From Crossaster papposus (Eukaryota; Echinodermata; Asteroidea; Velatida; Solasteridae), in contig JBAIAA010000012.1 of the NCBI GenBank assembly GCA_037893245.1, positions 1 to 64,000 on the forward strand: a DNA stretch of 64,000 nt. The letters are read 5' to 3'. The translations under genes were made by a program, and so were the position numbers. Positions 24,701 through 37,600 of this stretch are shown here, one piece after another. The notes below the pieces were generated by a model. It worked only from the letters and a program-made list of their open reading frames with translations, searched no databases and had not been told where the DNA came from. Within the stretch, counting starts at the first letter, position 1; each line of letters opens with the position of its first letter.

Positions 24701-25339
24701 AGAAGTGTGCATAAGAAATATGTAAAGGGAAAGAAGTGTGCATAAGAAATATGTAAAGAGAAAGAAGTGTGCATAAGAAATATGTAAAGGGAAAGAAGTG
24801 TGCATAAGAAATATGTAAAGGGAAAGAAGTGTGCATAAGAAATATGTAAAGGGAAAGAAGTGTGCATAAGAAATATGTAAAGGGAAAGAAGTGTGCATAA
24901 GAAATATGTAAAGGGAAAGAAGTGTGCATAAGAAATATGTAAAGGGAAAGAAGTGTGCATAAGAAATATGTAAAGGGAAAGAAGTGTGCATAAGAAATAT
25001 GTAAAGGGAAAGAAGTGTGCATAAGAAATATGTAAAGGGAAAGAAGTGTGCATAAGAAATATGTAAAGGGAAAGAAGTGTGCATAAGAAATATGTAAAGG
25101 GAAAGAAGTGTGCATAAGAAATATGTAAAGGGAAAGAAGTGTGCATAAGAAATATGTAAAGGGAAAGAAGTGTGCATAATAAATATGTAAAGGGAAAGAA
25201 GTGTGCATAAGAAATATGTAAAGGGAAAGAAGTGTGCATAAGAAATATGTAAAGGGAAAGAAGTGTGCATAAGAAATATGTAAAGGGAAAGAAGTGTGCA
25301 TAAGAAATATGTAAAGGGAAAGAAGTGTGCATACGAAAT
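21776..25339 (+). repeat. Block-free variant-rich monomer array
   Basis: About 3.6 kb of monomers. Points of note are the 30-bp AATAATAAAGG unit near 21807, two consecutive AAAGCGAAAG monomers near 23425-23460, two consecutive GAAGATTGC monomers near 24393 and 24424, and GAAAGACGTG near 24515. No gene or other feature seen. Confidence 0.88.
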
Positions 25340-25442
25340 AAACACATGATGTGGGAACAAGCCCTCGAGTTAAATATGTAAAGGGAAAGAAGTGTGCATA
25401 AGAAATAAACACATGATGTGGGAACAAGCCCTCGAGTTAAAT
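25340..25442 (+). repeat. Paired A-type blocks (pair 7 of 10)
   Basis: Blocks start at 25340 and 25407, with CATACG before and the GGGAAAAAAG marker after. This opens the second copy of the 12,948-bp offset duplication. Confidence 0.95.
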
Positions 25443-26558
25443 ATGTAAAGGGAAAAAAGTGTGCATAAGAAATATGTAAAGGGAAAGAAGTGGGCATAAG
25501 AAATATGTAAAGGGAAAGAAGTGTGCATAAGAAATATGTAAAGGGAAAGAAGTGTGCATAAGAAATATGTAAAGGGAAAGAAGTGTGCATAAGAAATATG
25601 TAAAGGGAAAGAAGTGTGCATAAGAAATATGTAAAGGGAAAGAAGTGTGCATAAGAAATATGTAAAGGGAAAGAAGTGTGCATACGAAATATGTAAAGGG
25701 AAAGAAGTGTGCATAAGAAATATGTAAAGGGAAAGAAGTGTGCATAAGAAATATGTAAAGAGAAAGAAGTGTGCATAAGAAATATGTAAAGGGAAAGAAG
25801 TGTGCATAAGAAATATGTAAAGGGAAAGAAGTGTGCATAAGAAATATGTAAAGGGAAAGAAGTGTGCATAAGAAATATGTAAAGGGAAAGAAGTGTGCAT
25901 AAGAAATATGTAAAGGGAAAGAAGTGTGCATAAGAAATATGTAAAGGGAAAGAAGTGTGCATAAGAAATATGTAAAGGAAAAGAAGTGTGCATAAGAAAT
26001 ATGTAAAGGGAAAGAAGTGTGCATAAGAAATATGTAAAGGGAAAGAAGTGTGCATAAGAAATATGTAAAGGGAAAGAAGTGTGCATAAGAAATATGTAAA
26101 GGGAAAGAAGTGTGCATAAGAAATATGTAAAGGGAAAGAATTGTGCATAAGAAATATGTAAAGGGAAAGAAGTGTGCATAAGAAATATGTAAAGGGAAAG
26201 AAGTGTGCATAATAAATATGTAAAGGGAAAGAAGTGTGCATAAGAAATATGTAAAGGGAAAGAAGTGTGCATAAGAAATATGTAAAGGGAAAGAAGTGTG
26301 CATAAGAAATATGTAAAGGGAAAGAAGTGTGCATAAGAAATATGTAAAGGGAAAGAAATGTGCATAAGAAATATGTAAAGGGAAAGAAGTGTGCATAAGA
26401 AATATGTAAAGGGAAAGAAGTGTGCATAAGAAATATGTAAAGGGAAAGAAGTGTGCATAAGAAATATGTAAAGGGAAAGAAGTGTGCATAAGAAATATGT
26501 AAAGGGAAAGAAGTGTGCATAAGAAATAAGTAAAGGGAAAGAAGTGTGCATAAGAAAT

Positions 26559-26661
26559 AAACACATGATGTGGGAACAAGCCCTCGAGTTAAATATGTAA
26601 AGGGAAAGAAGTGTGCATAAGAAATAAACACATGATGTGGGAACAAGCCCTCGAGTTAAAT
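26559..26661 (+). repeat. Paired A-type blocks (pair 8 of 10)
   Basis: Blocks start at 26559 and 26626, with the GGGAAAAAAG marker after. It is 1,219 bp after pair 7, the same spacing as pair 2 to pair 3. Confidence 0.95.
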
Positions 26662-27715
26662 ATGTAAAGGGAAAAAAGTGTGCATAAGAAATATGTAAAG
26701 GGAAAGAAGTGTGCATAAGAAATATGTAAAGGGAAAGAAGTGTGCATAAGAAATATGTAAAGGGAAAGAAGTGTGCATAAGAAATATGTAAAGGGAAAGA
26801 AGTGTGCATAAGAAATATGTAAAGGGAAAGAAGTGTGCATACGAAATATGTAAAGGGAAAGAAGTGTGCATAAGAAATATGTAAAGGGAAAGAAGTGTGC
26901 ATAAGAAATATGTAAAGAGAAAGAAGTGTGCATAAGAAATATGTAAAGGGAAAGAAGTGTGCATAAGAAATATGTAAAGGGAAAGAAGTGTGCATAAGAA
27001 ATATGTAAAGGGAAAGAAGTGTGCATAAGAAATATGTAAAGGGAAAGAAGTGTGCATAAGAAATATGTAAAGGGAAAGAAGTGTGCATAAGAAATATGTA
27101 AAGGGAAAGAAGTGTGCATAAGAAATATGTAAAGGGAAAGAAGTGTGCATAAGAAATATGTAAAGGGAAAGAAGTGTGCATAAGAAATATGTAAAGGGAA
27201 GGAAGTGTGCATAAGAAATATGTAAAGGGAAAGAAGTGTGCATAAGAAATATGTAAAGGGAAGGAAGTGTGCATAAGAAATATGTAAAGGGAAAGAAGTG
27301 TGCATAAGAAATATGTAAAGGGAAAGAAGTGTGCATAAGAAATATGTAAAGGGAAAGAAGTGTGCATAAGAAATATGTAAAGGGAAAGAAGTGTGCATAA
27401 GAAATATGTAAAGGGAAAGAAGTGTGCATAAGAAATATGTAAAGGGAAAGAAGTGTGCATAAGAAATATGTAAAGGGAAAGAAGTGTGCATAAGAAATAT
27501 GTAAAGGGAAAGAAGTGTGCATAAGAAATATGTAAAGGGAAAGAAGTGTGCATAAGAAATATGTAAAGGGAAAGAAGTGTGCATAAGAAATATGTAAAGG
27601 GAAAGAAGTGTGCATAAGAAATATGTAAAGGGAAAGAAGTGTGCATAAGAAATATGTAAAGGGAAAGAAGTGTGCATAAGAAATATGTAAAGGGAAAGAA
27701 GTGTGCATAAGAAAT

Positions 27716-27818
27716 AAACACATGATGTGGGAACAAGCCCTCGAGTTAAATATGTAAAGGGAAAGAAGTGTGCATAAGAAATAAACACATGATGTGGGAA
27801 CAAGCCCTCGAGTTAAAT
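27716..27818 (+). repeat. Paired A-type blocks (pair 9 of 10)
   Basis: Blocks start at 27716 and 27783, with the GGGAAAAAAG marker after. Relative to pair 4 (14923) the spacing from the preceding pair is five monomers shorter, so this copy has lost 155 bp. Confidence 0.94.
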
Positions 27819-28531
27819 ATGTAAAGGGAAAAAAGTGTGCAGAAGAAATATGTAAAGGGAAAGAAGTGTGCATAAGAAATATGTAAAGGGAAAGAAGTGT
27901 GCATAAGAAATATGTAAAGGGAAAGAAGTGTGCATACGAAATATGTAAAGGGAAAGAAGTGTGCATAAGAAATATGTAAAGGGAAAGAAGTGTGCATAAG
28001 AAATATGTAAAGGGAAAGAAGTGTGCATACGAAATATGTAAAGGGAAAGATGTGTGCATAAGAAATATGTAAAGGGAAAGAAGTGTGCATAAGAAATATG
28101 TAAAGGGAAAGAAGTGTGCATAAGAAATATGTAAAGGGAAAGAAGTGTGCATAAGAAATATGTAAAGGGAAAGAAGTGTGCATAAGAAATATGTAAAGGG
28201 AAAGAAGTGTGCATAAGAAATATGTAAAGGGAAAGAAGTGTGCATAAGAAATATGTAAAGGGAAAGAAGTGTGCATAAGAAATATGTAAAGGGAAAGAAG
28301 TGTGCATACGAAATATGTAAAGGGAAAGAAGTGTGCATAAGAAATATGTAAAGGGAAAGAAGTGTGCATAAGAAATATGTAAAGGGAAAGAAGTGTGCAT
28401 AAGAAATATGTAAAGGGAAAGAAGTGTGCATAAGAAATATGTAAAGGGAAAGAAGTGTGCATAAGAAATATGTAAAGGGAAAGAAGTGTGCATAAGAAAT
28501 ATGTAAAGGGAAAGAAGTGTGCATAATAAAT

Positions 28532-28634
28532 AAACACATGATGTGGGAACAAGCCCTCGAGTTAAATATGTAAAGGGAAAGAAGTGTGCATAAGAAATAA
28601 ACACATGATGTGGGAACAAGCCCTCGAGTTAAAT
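28532..28634 (+). repeat. Paired A-type blocks (pair 10 of 10)
   Basis: Blocks start at 28532 and 28599. The preceding monomer reads CATAATAAAT, unlike the other pairs. The GGGAAAAAAG marker follows. Confidence 0.94.
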
Positions 28635-30400
28635 ATGTAAAGGGAAAAAAGTGTGCATAAGAAATATGTAAAGGGAAAGAAGTGTGCATAAGAAATATGT
28701 AAAGGGAAAGAAGTGTGCATAAGAAATATGTAAAGGGAAAGAAGTGTGCATAAGAAATATGTAAAGGGAAAGAAGTGTGCATAAGAAATATGTAAAGGGA
28801 AAGAAGTGTGCATAAGAAATATGTAAAGGGAAAGAAGTGTGCATACGAAATATGTAAAGGGAAAGAAGTGTGCATAAGAAATATGTAAAGGGAAAGAAGT
28901 GTGCATAAGAAATATGTAAAGGGAAAGAAGTGTGCATAAGAAATATGTAAAAGGAAAGAATGTGCATACGAAATATGTAAAGGGAAAGAAGTGTGCATAA
29001 GAAATATGTAAAGGGAAAGAAGTGTGCATAAGAAATATGTAAAGGGAAAGAAGTGTGCATACGAAATATGTAAAGGGAAAGAAGTGTGCATAAGAAATAT
29101 GTAAAGGGAAAGAAGTGTGCATAAGAAATATGTAAAGGGAAAGAAGTGTGCATAAGAAATATGTAAAGGGAAAGAAGTGTGCATAAGAAATATGTAAAGG
29201 GAAAGAAGAGTGCATAAGAAATATGTAAAGGGAAAGAAGTGTGCATAAGAAATATGTAAAGGGAAAGAAGTGTGCATAATAAATATGTAAAGGGAAAGAA
29301 GTGTGCATAAGAAATATGTAAAGGGAAAGAAGTGTGCATAAGAAATATGTAAAGGGAAAGAAGTGTGCTTAAGAAATATGTAAAGGGAAAGAAGTGTGCA
29401 TAAGAAATATGTAAAGGGAAAGAAGTGTGCATAAGAAATATGTAAAGGGAAAGAAGTGTGCATAAGAAATATGTAAAGGGAAAGAAGTGTGCATAAGAAA
29501 TATGTAAAGGGAAAGAAGTGTGCATAAGAAATATGTAAAGGGAAAGAAGTGTGCATAAGAAATATGTAAAGGGAAAGAAGTGTGCATAAGAAATATGTAA
29601 ATGGAAAGAAGTGTGCATAAGAAATATGTAAAGGGAAAGAAGTGTGCATAAGAAGTATGTAAAGGGAAAGAAGTGTGCATAAGAAATATGTAAAGGGAAA
29701 GAAGTGTGCATAAGAAATATGTAAAGGGAAAGAAGTGTGCATAAGAAATATGTAAAGGGAAAGAAGTGTGCATAAGAAATATGTAAAGGGAAAGAAGTGT
29801 GCATACGAAATATGTAAAGGGAAAGAAGTGTGCATAAGAAATATGTAAAGGGAAAGAAGTGTGCATAAGAAATATGTAAAGGGAAAGAAGTGTGCATAAG
29901 AAATATGTAAAGGGAAAGAAGTGTGCATAAGAAATATGTAAAGGGAAAGAAGTGTGCATAAGAAATATGTAAAGGGAAAGAAGTGTGCATAAGAAATATG
30001 TAAAGAGAAAGAAGTGTGCATAAGAAATATGTAAAGGGAAAGAAGTGTGCATACGAAATATGTAAAGGGAAAGAAGTGTGCATAAGAAATATGTAAAGGG
30101 AAAGAAGTGTGCATAAGAAATATGTAAAGGGAAAGAAGTGTGCATAAGAAATATGTAAAGGGAAAGAAGTGTGCATAAGAAATATGTAAAGGGAAAGAAG
30201 TGTGCATAAGAAATATGTAAATGGAAAGAAGTGTGCATAAGAAATATGTAAAGGGAAAGAAGTGTGCATAAGAAATATTTAAAGGGAAAGAAGTGTGCAT
30301 AAGAAATATGTAAAGGGAAAGAAGTGTGCATAAGAAATATTTAAAGAGAAAGAAGTGTGCATAAGAAATATGTAAAGGGAAAGAAGTGTGCATAAGAAAT
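28599..30400 (+). repeat. Third copy of a segment seen at 14990 and 17861
   Basis: It matches the 17861 copy at offset 10,738 bp through AATGTGC (28959), GCTTAAG (29368) and AAATGG (29599). By the AAATATTTAAAG doublet (30271/30333) the offset has grown by one monomer, to 10,769. Confidence 0.9.
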
Positions 30401-32167
30401 ATGTAAAGGGAAAGAAGTGTGCATAAGAAATATGTAAAGGGAAAGAAGTGTGCATAAGAAATATGTCAAGGGAAAGAAGTGTGCATAAGAAATATGTAAA
30501 GGGAAAGAAGTGTGCATAAGAAATATGTAAAGGGAAAGAAGTGTGCATAAGAAATATGTAAAGGGAAAGAAGTGTGCATAAGAAATATGTAAAGGGAAAG
30601 AAGTGTGCATAAGAAATATGTAAAGGGAAAGAAGTGTGCATAAGAAATATGTAAAGGGAAACAAGTGTGCATAAGAAATATGTAAAGGGAAAGAAGTGTG
30701 CATAAGAAATATGTAAAGGGAAAGAAGTGTGCATAAGAAATATGTAAAGGGAAAGAAGTGTGCATAAGAAATATGTAAAGGGAAAGAAGTGTGCATAAGA
30801 AATATGTAAAGGGAAAGAAGTGTGCATAAGAAATATGTAAAGGGAAAGAAGTGTGCATAAGAAATATGTAAAGGGAAAGAAGTGTGCATAAGAAATATGT
30901 AAAGGAAAAAAGGTGTGCATAAGAAATATGTAAAGGGAAAGAAGTGTGCATAAGAAATATGTAAAGGGAAAGAAGTGTGCATAAGAAATATGTAAAGGGA
31001 AAGAAGTGTGCATAAGAAATATGTAAAGGGAAAGAAGTGTGCATAAGAAATATGTAAAGGGAAAGAAGTGTGCATAAGAAATATGTAAAGGGAAAGAAGT
31101 GTGCATAAGAAATATGTAAAGGGAAAGAAGTGTGCATAAGAAATATGTAAAGGGAAAGAAGTGTGCATAAGAAATATGTAAAGGGAAAGAAGTGTGCATA
31201 AGAAATATGTAAAGGGAAAGAAGTGTGCATAAGAAATATGTAAAGGGAAAGAAGTGTGCATAAGAAATATGTAAAGGGAAAGAAGTGTGCATAAGAAATA
31301 TGTAAAGGGAAAGAAGTGTGCATAAGAAATATGTAAATGGAAAGAAGTGTTCATAAGAAATATGTAAAGGGAAAGAAGTGTGCATAAGAAATATTTAAAG
31401 GGAAAGAAGTGTGCATAAGAAATATGTAAAGGGAAAGAAGTGTGCATAAGAAATATTTAAAGAGAAAGAAGTGTGCATAAGAAATATGTAAAGGGAAAGA
31501 AGTGTGCATAAGAAATATGTAAAGGGAAAGAAGTGTGCATAAGAAATATGTAAAGGGAAAGAAGTGTGCATAAGAAATATGTAAAGGGAAAGAAGTGTGC
31601 ATAAGAAATATGTAAAGGGAAAGAAGTGTGCATAAGAAATATGTAAAGGGAAAGAAGTGTGCATAAGAAATATGTAAAGGGAAAGAAGTGTGCATAAGAA
31701 ATATGTAAAGGGAAAGAAGTGTGCATAAGAAATATGTAAAGGGAAAGAAGTGTGCATAAGAAATATGTAAAGGGAAAGAAGTGTGCATAAGAAATATGTA
31801 AAGGGAAAGAAGTGTGCATAAGAAATATGTAAAGGGAAAGAAGTGTGCATAAGAAATATGTAAAGGGAAAGAAGTGTGCATAAGAAATATGTAAAGGGAA
31901 AGAAGTGTGCATAAGAAATATGTAAAGGGAAAGAAGTGTGCATAAGAAATATGTAAAGGGAAAGAAGTGTGCATAAGAAATATGTAAAGGGAAAGAAGTG
32001 TGCATAAGAAATATGTAAAGGGAAAGAAGTGTGCATAAGAAATATGTAAAGGGAAAGAAGTGTGCATAAGAAATATGTAAATGGAAAGAAGTGTGCATAA
32101 GAAATATGTAAAGGGAAAGAAGTGTGCATAAGAAATATGTAAAGGGAAAGAAGTGTGCATAAGAAAT
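30400..32167 (+). repeat. Block-free monomer array with 1,116-bp repeat
   Basis: The AAATATTTAAAG doublet at 30271/30333 recurs at 31387/31449, an offset of 1,116 bp or exactly 36 monomers. Otherwise scattered single-base variants. No gene or other feature seen. Confidence 0.87.
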
Positions 32168-32203
32168 AAACACATGATGTGGGAACAAGCCCTCGAGTTA
32201 AAT
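32168..32203 (+). repeat. CTCGAG block, type A
   Basis: Single A-type block, 1,090 bp before the next at 33258. Confidence 0.94.
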
Positions 32204-33257
32204 ATGTAAAGGGAAAGAAGTGTGCATAAGAAATATGTAAAGGGAAAGAAGTGTGCATAAGAAATATGTAAAGGGAAAGAAGTGTGCATAAGAAATATGT
32301 AAAGGGAAAGAAGTGTGCATAAGAAATATGTAAAGGGAAAGAAGTGTGCATAAGAAATATGTAAAGGGAAAGAAGTGTGCATAAGAAATATGTAGAGGGA
32401 AAGAAGTGTGCATACGAAATATGTAAAGGGAAAGAAGTGTGCATACGAAATATGTAAAGGGAAAGAAGTGTGCATAAGAAATATGTAAAGGGAAAGAAGT
32501 GTGCATAAGAAATATGTAAAGGGAAAGAAGTGTGCATACGAAATATGTAAAGGGAAAGAAGTGTGCATAAGAAATATGTAAAGGGAAAGAAGTGTGCATA
32601 AGAAATATGTAAAGGGAAAGAAGTGTGTATACGAAATATGTAAAGGGAAAGAAGTGTGCATAAGAAATATGTAAAGGGAAAGAAGTGTGCATAAGAAATA
32701 TGTAAAGGGAAAGAAGTGTGCACAAGAAATATGTAAAGGGAAAGAAGTGTGCATAAGAAATATGTAAAGGGAAAGAAGTGTGCATAAGAAATATGTAAAG
32801 GGAAAGAAGTGTGCATAATAAATATGTAAAGGGAAAGAAGTGTGCATAATAAATATGTAAAGGGAAAGAAGTGTGCATAATAAATATGTAAAGGGAAAGA
32901 AGTGTGCATAAGAAATATGTAAAGGGAAAGAAGTGTGCTTAAGAAATATGTAAAGGGAAAGAAGTGTGCATAAGAAATATGTAAAGGGAAAGAAGTGTGC
33001 ATAAGAAATATGTAAAGGGAAAGAAGTGTGCATAAGAAATATGTAAAGGGAAAGAAGTGTGCATAAGAAATATGTAAAGGGAAAGAAGTGTGCATAAGAA
33101 ATATGTAAAGGGAAAGAAGTGTGCATAAGAAATATGTAAAGGGAAAGAAGTGTGCATAAGAAATATGTAAATGGAAAGAAGTGTGCATACGAAATATGTA
33201 AAGGGAGAGAAGTGTGCATAAGAAATATGTAAAGGGAAAGAAGTGTGCATAAGAAAT

Positions 33258-33293
33258 AAACACATGATGTGGGAACAAGCCCTCGAGTTAAAT
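33258..33293 (+). repeat. CTCGAG block, type A
   Basis: Single A-type block. The flanking array repeats that around 32168: GCTTAAG occurs downstream of each (C at 32938 and 33997), with one monomer fewer in the second copy. It is the last intact block before 40728. Confidence 0.94.
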
Positions 33294-34604
33294 ATGTAAA
33301 GGGAAAGAAGTGTGCATAAGAAATATGTAAAGGGAAAGAAGTGTGCATAAGAAATATGTAAAGGGAAAGAAGTGTGCATAAGAAATATGTAAAGGGAAAG
33401 AAGTGTGCATAAGAAATATGTAAAGGGAAAGAAGTGTGCATAAGAAATATGTAAAGGGAAAGAAGTGTGCATACGAAATATGTAAAGGGAAAGAAGTGTG
33501 CATACGAAATATGTAAAGGGAAAGAAGTGTGCATAAGAAATATGTAAAGGGAAAGAAGTGTGCATAAGAAATATGTAAAGGGAAAGAAGTGTGCATACGA
33601 AATATGTAAAGGGAAAGAAGTGTGCATAAGAAATATGTAAAGGGAAAGAAGTGTGCATAAGAAATATGTAAAGGGAAAGAATTGTGTATACGAAATATGT
33701 AAAGGGAAAGAAGTGTGCATAAGAAATATGTAAAGGGAAAGAAGTGTGCATAAGAAATATGTAAAGGGAAAGAAGTGTGCATAAGAAATATGTAAAGGGA
33801 AAGAAGTGTGCATAAGAAATATGTAAAGGGAAAGAAGTGTGCATAATAAATATGTAAAGGGAAAGAAGTGTGCATAAGAAATATGTAAAGGGAAAGAAGT
33901 GTGCATAATAAATATGTAAAGGGAAAGAAGTGTGCATAATAAATATGTAAAGGGAAAGAAGTGTGCATAAGAAATATGTAAAGGGAAAGAAGTGTGCTTA
34001 AGAAATATGTAAAGGGAAAGAAGTGTGCATAAGAAATATGTAAAGGGAAAGAAGTGTGCATAAGAAATATGTAAAGGCAAAGAAGTGTGCATAAGAAATA
34101 TGTAAAGGGAAAGAAGTGTGCATAGAAATATGTAAAGGGAAAGAAGTGTGCATAAGAAATATGTAAAGGGAAAGAAGTGTGCATAAGAAATATGTAAAGG
34201 GAAAGAAGTGTGCATAAGAAATATGTAAAGGGAAAGAAGTGTGCATAAGAAATATGTAAAGGGAAAGAAGTGTGCATAAGAAATATGTAAAGGGAAAGAA
34301 GTGTGCATAAGAAATATGTAAAGGGAAAGAAGTGTGCATAAGAAATATGTAAAGGGAAAGAAGTGTGCATAAGAAATATGTAAAGGGAAAGAAGTGTGCA
34401 TAAGAAATATGTAAAGGGAAAGAAGTGTGCATAAGAAATATGTAAAGGGAAAGAAGTGTGCATACGAAATATGTAAAGGGAAAGAAGTGTGCATAAGAAA
34501 TATGTAAAGGGAAAGAAGTGTGCATAAGAAATATGTAAAGGGAAAGAAGTGTGCATAAGAAATATGTAAAGGGAAAGAAGTGTGCATAAGAAATATGTAA
34601 AGGA

Positions 34605-37600
34605 AAAGAAGTGTGCATAAGAAATATGTAAAGGGAAAGAAGTGTGCATAAGAAATATGTAAAGGGAAAGAAGTGTGCATAAGAAATATGTAAAGGGAAA
34701 GAAGTGTGCATAAGAAATATGTAAAGGGAAAGAAGTGTGCATAAGAAATATGTAAAGGGAAAGAAGTGTGCATAAGAAATATGTAAAGGGAAAGAAGTGT
34801 GCATAAGAAATATGTAAAGGGAAAGAAGTGTGCATAAGAAATATGTAAAGGGAAAGAAGTGTGCATAAGAAATATGTAAAGGGAAAGAAGTGTGCATAAG
34901 AAATATGTAAAGGGAAAGAAGTGTGCATAAGAAATATGTAAAGGGAAAGAAGTGTGCATAAGAAATATGTAAAGGGAAAGAAGTGTGCATAAGAAATATG
35001 TAAAGGGAAAGAAGTGTGCATAAGAAATATGTAAAGGGAAAGAAGTGTGCATAAGAAATATGTAAAGGGAAAGAAGTGTGCATAAGAAATATGTAAAGGG
35101 AAAGAAGTGTGCATAAGAAATATGTAAAGGGAAAGAAGTGTGCATAAGAAATATGTAAAGGGAAAGAAGTGTGCATAAGAAATATGTAAAGGGAAAGAAG
35201 TGTGCATAAGAAATATGTAAAGGGAAAGAAGTGTGCATAAGAAATATGTAAAGGGAAAGAAGTGTGCATAAGAAATATGTAAAGGGAAAGAAGTGTGCAT
35301 AAGAAATATGTAAAGGGAAAGAAGTGTGCATAAGAAATATGTAAAGGGAAAGAAGTGTGCATAAGAAATATGTAAAGGGAAAGAAGTGTGCATAAGAAAT
35401 ATGTAAAGGGAAAGAAGTGTGCATAAGAAATATGTAAAGGGAAAGAAGTGTGCATAAGAAATATGTAAAGGGAAAGAAGTGTGCATAAGAAATATGTAAA
35501 GGGAAAGAAGTGTGCATAAGAAATATGTAAAGGGAAAGAAGTGTGCATAAGAAATATGTAAAGGGAAAGAAGTGTGCATAAGAAATATGTAAAGGGAAAG
35601 AAGTGTGCATAAGAAATATGTAAAGGGAAAGAAGTGTGCATAAGAAATATGTAAAGGGAAAGAAGTGTGCATAAGAAATATGTAAAGGGAAAGAAGTGTG
35701 CATAAGAAATATGTAAAGGGAAAGAAGTGTGCATAAGAAATATGTAAAGGGAAAGAAGTGTGCATAAGAAATATGTAAAGGGAAAGAAGTGTGCATAAGA
35801 AATATGTAAAGGGAAAGAAGTGTGCATAAGAAATATGTAAAGGGAAAGAAGTGTGCATAAGAAATATGTAAAGGGAAAGAAGTGTGCATAAGAAATATGT
35901 AAAGGGAAAGAAGTGTGCATAAGAAATATGTAAAGGGAAAGAAGTGTGCATAAGAAATATGTAAAGGGAAAGAAGTGTGCATAAGAAATATGTAAAGGGA
36001 AAGAAGTGTGCATAAGAAATATGTAAAGGGAAAGAAGTGTGCATAAGAAATATGTAAAGGGAAAGAAGTGTGCATAAGAAATATGTAAAGGGAAAGAAGT
36101 GTGCATAAGAAATATGTAAAGGGAAAGAAGTGTGCATAAGAAATATGTAAAGGGAAAGAAGTGTGCATAAGAAATATGTAAAGGGAAAGAAGTGTGCATA
36201 AGAAATATGTAAAGGGAAAGAAGTGTGCATAAGAAATATGTAAAGGGAAAGAAGTGTGCATAAGAAATATGTAAAGGGAAAGAAGTGTGCATAAGAAATA
36301 TGTAAAGGGAAAGAAGTGTGCATAAGAAATATGTAAAGGGAAAGAAGTGTGCATAAGAAATATGTAAAGGGAAAGAAGTGTGCATAAGAAATATGTAAAG
36401 GGAAAGAAGTGTGCATAAGAAATATGTAAAGGGAAAGAAGTGTGCATAAGAAATATGTAAAGGGAAAGAAGTGTGCATAAGAAATATGTAAAGGGAAAGA
36501 AGTGTGCATAAGAAATATGTAAAGGGAAAGAAGTGTGCATAAGAAATATGTAAAGGGAAAGAAGTGTGCATAAGAAATATGTAAAGGGAAAGAAGTGTGC
36601 ATAAGAAATATGTAAAGGGAAAGAAGTGTGCATAAGAAATATGTAAAGGGAAAGAAGTGTGCATAAGAAATATGTAAAGGGAAAGAAGTGTGCATAAGAA
36701 ATATGTAAAGGGAAAGAAGTGTGCATAAGAAATATGTAAAGGGAAAGAAGTGTGCATAAGAAATATGTAAAGGGAAAGAAGTGTGCATAAGAAATATGTA
36801 AAGGGAAAGAAGTGTGCATAAGAAATATGTAAAGGGAAAGAAGTGTGCATAAGAAATATGTAAAGGGAAAGAAGTGTGCATAAGAAATATGTAAAGGGAA
36901 AGAAGTGTGCATAAGAAATATGTAAAGGGAAAGAAGTGTGCATAAGAAATATGTAAAGGGAAAGAAGTGTGCATAAGAAATATGTAAAGGGAAAGAAGTG
37001 TGCATAAGAAATATGTAAAGGGAAAGAAGTGTGCATAAGAAATATGTAAAGGGAAAGAAGTGTGCATAAGAAATATGTAAAGGGAAAGAAGTGTGCATAA
37101 GAAATATGTAAAGGGAAAGAAGTGTGCATAAGAAATATGTAAAGGGAAAGAAGTGTGCATAAGAAATATGTAAAGGGAAAGAAGTGTGCATAAGAAATAT
37201 GTAAAGGGAAAGAAGTGTGCATAAGAAATATGTAAAGGGAAAGAAGTGTGCATAAGAAATATGTAAAGGGAAAGAAGTGTGCATAAGAAATATGTAAAGG
37301 GAAAGAAGTGTGCATAAGAAATATGTAAAGGGAAAGAAGTGTGCATAAGAAATATGTAAAGGGAAAGAAGTGTGCATAAGAAATATGTAAAGGGAAAGAA
37401 GTGTGCATAAGAAATATGTAAAGGGAAAGAAGTGTGCATAAGAAATATGTAAAGGGAAAGAAGTGTGCATAAGAAATATGTAAAGGGAAAGAAGTGTGCA
37501 TAAGAAATATGTAAAGGGAAAGAAGTGTGCATAAGAAATATGTAAAGGGAAAGAAGTGTGCATAAGAAATATGTAAAGGGAAAGAAGTGTGCATAAGAAA

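Larger units (their letters stand above)
25340..27648 (+). repeat. Large duplication copy 2 (offset 12,948 bp)
   Basis: Partner of 12392-14700. A private change (GAAGTGGGC for GAAGTGTGC near 25490) distinguishes this copy. Confidence 0.92.
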
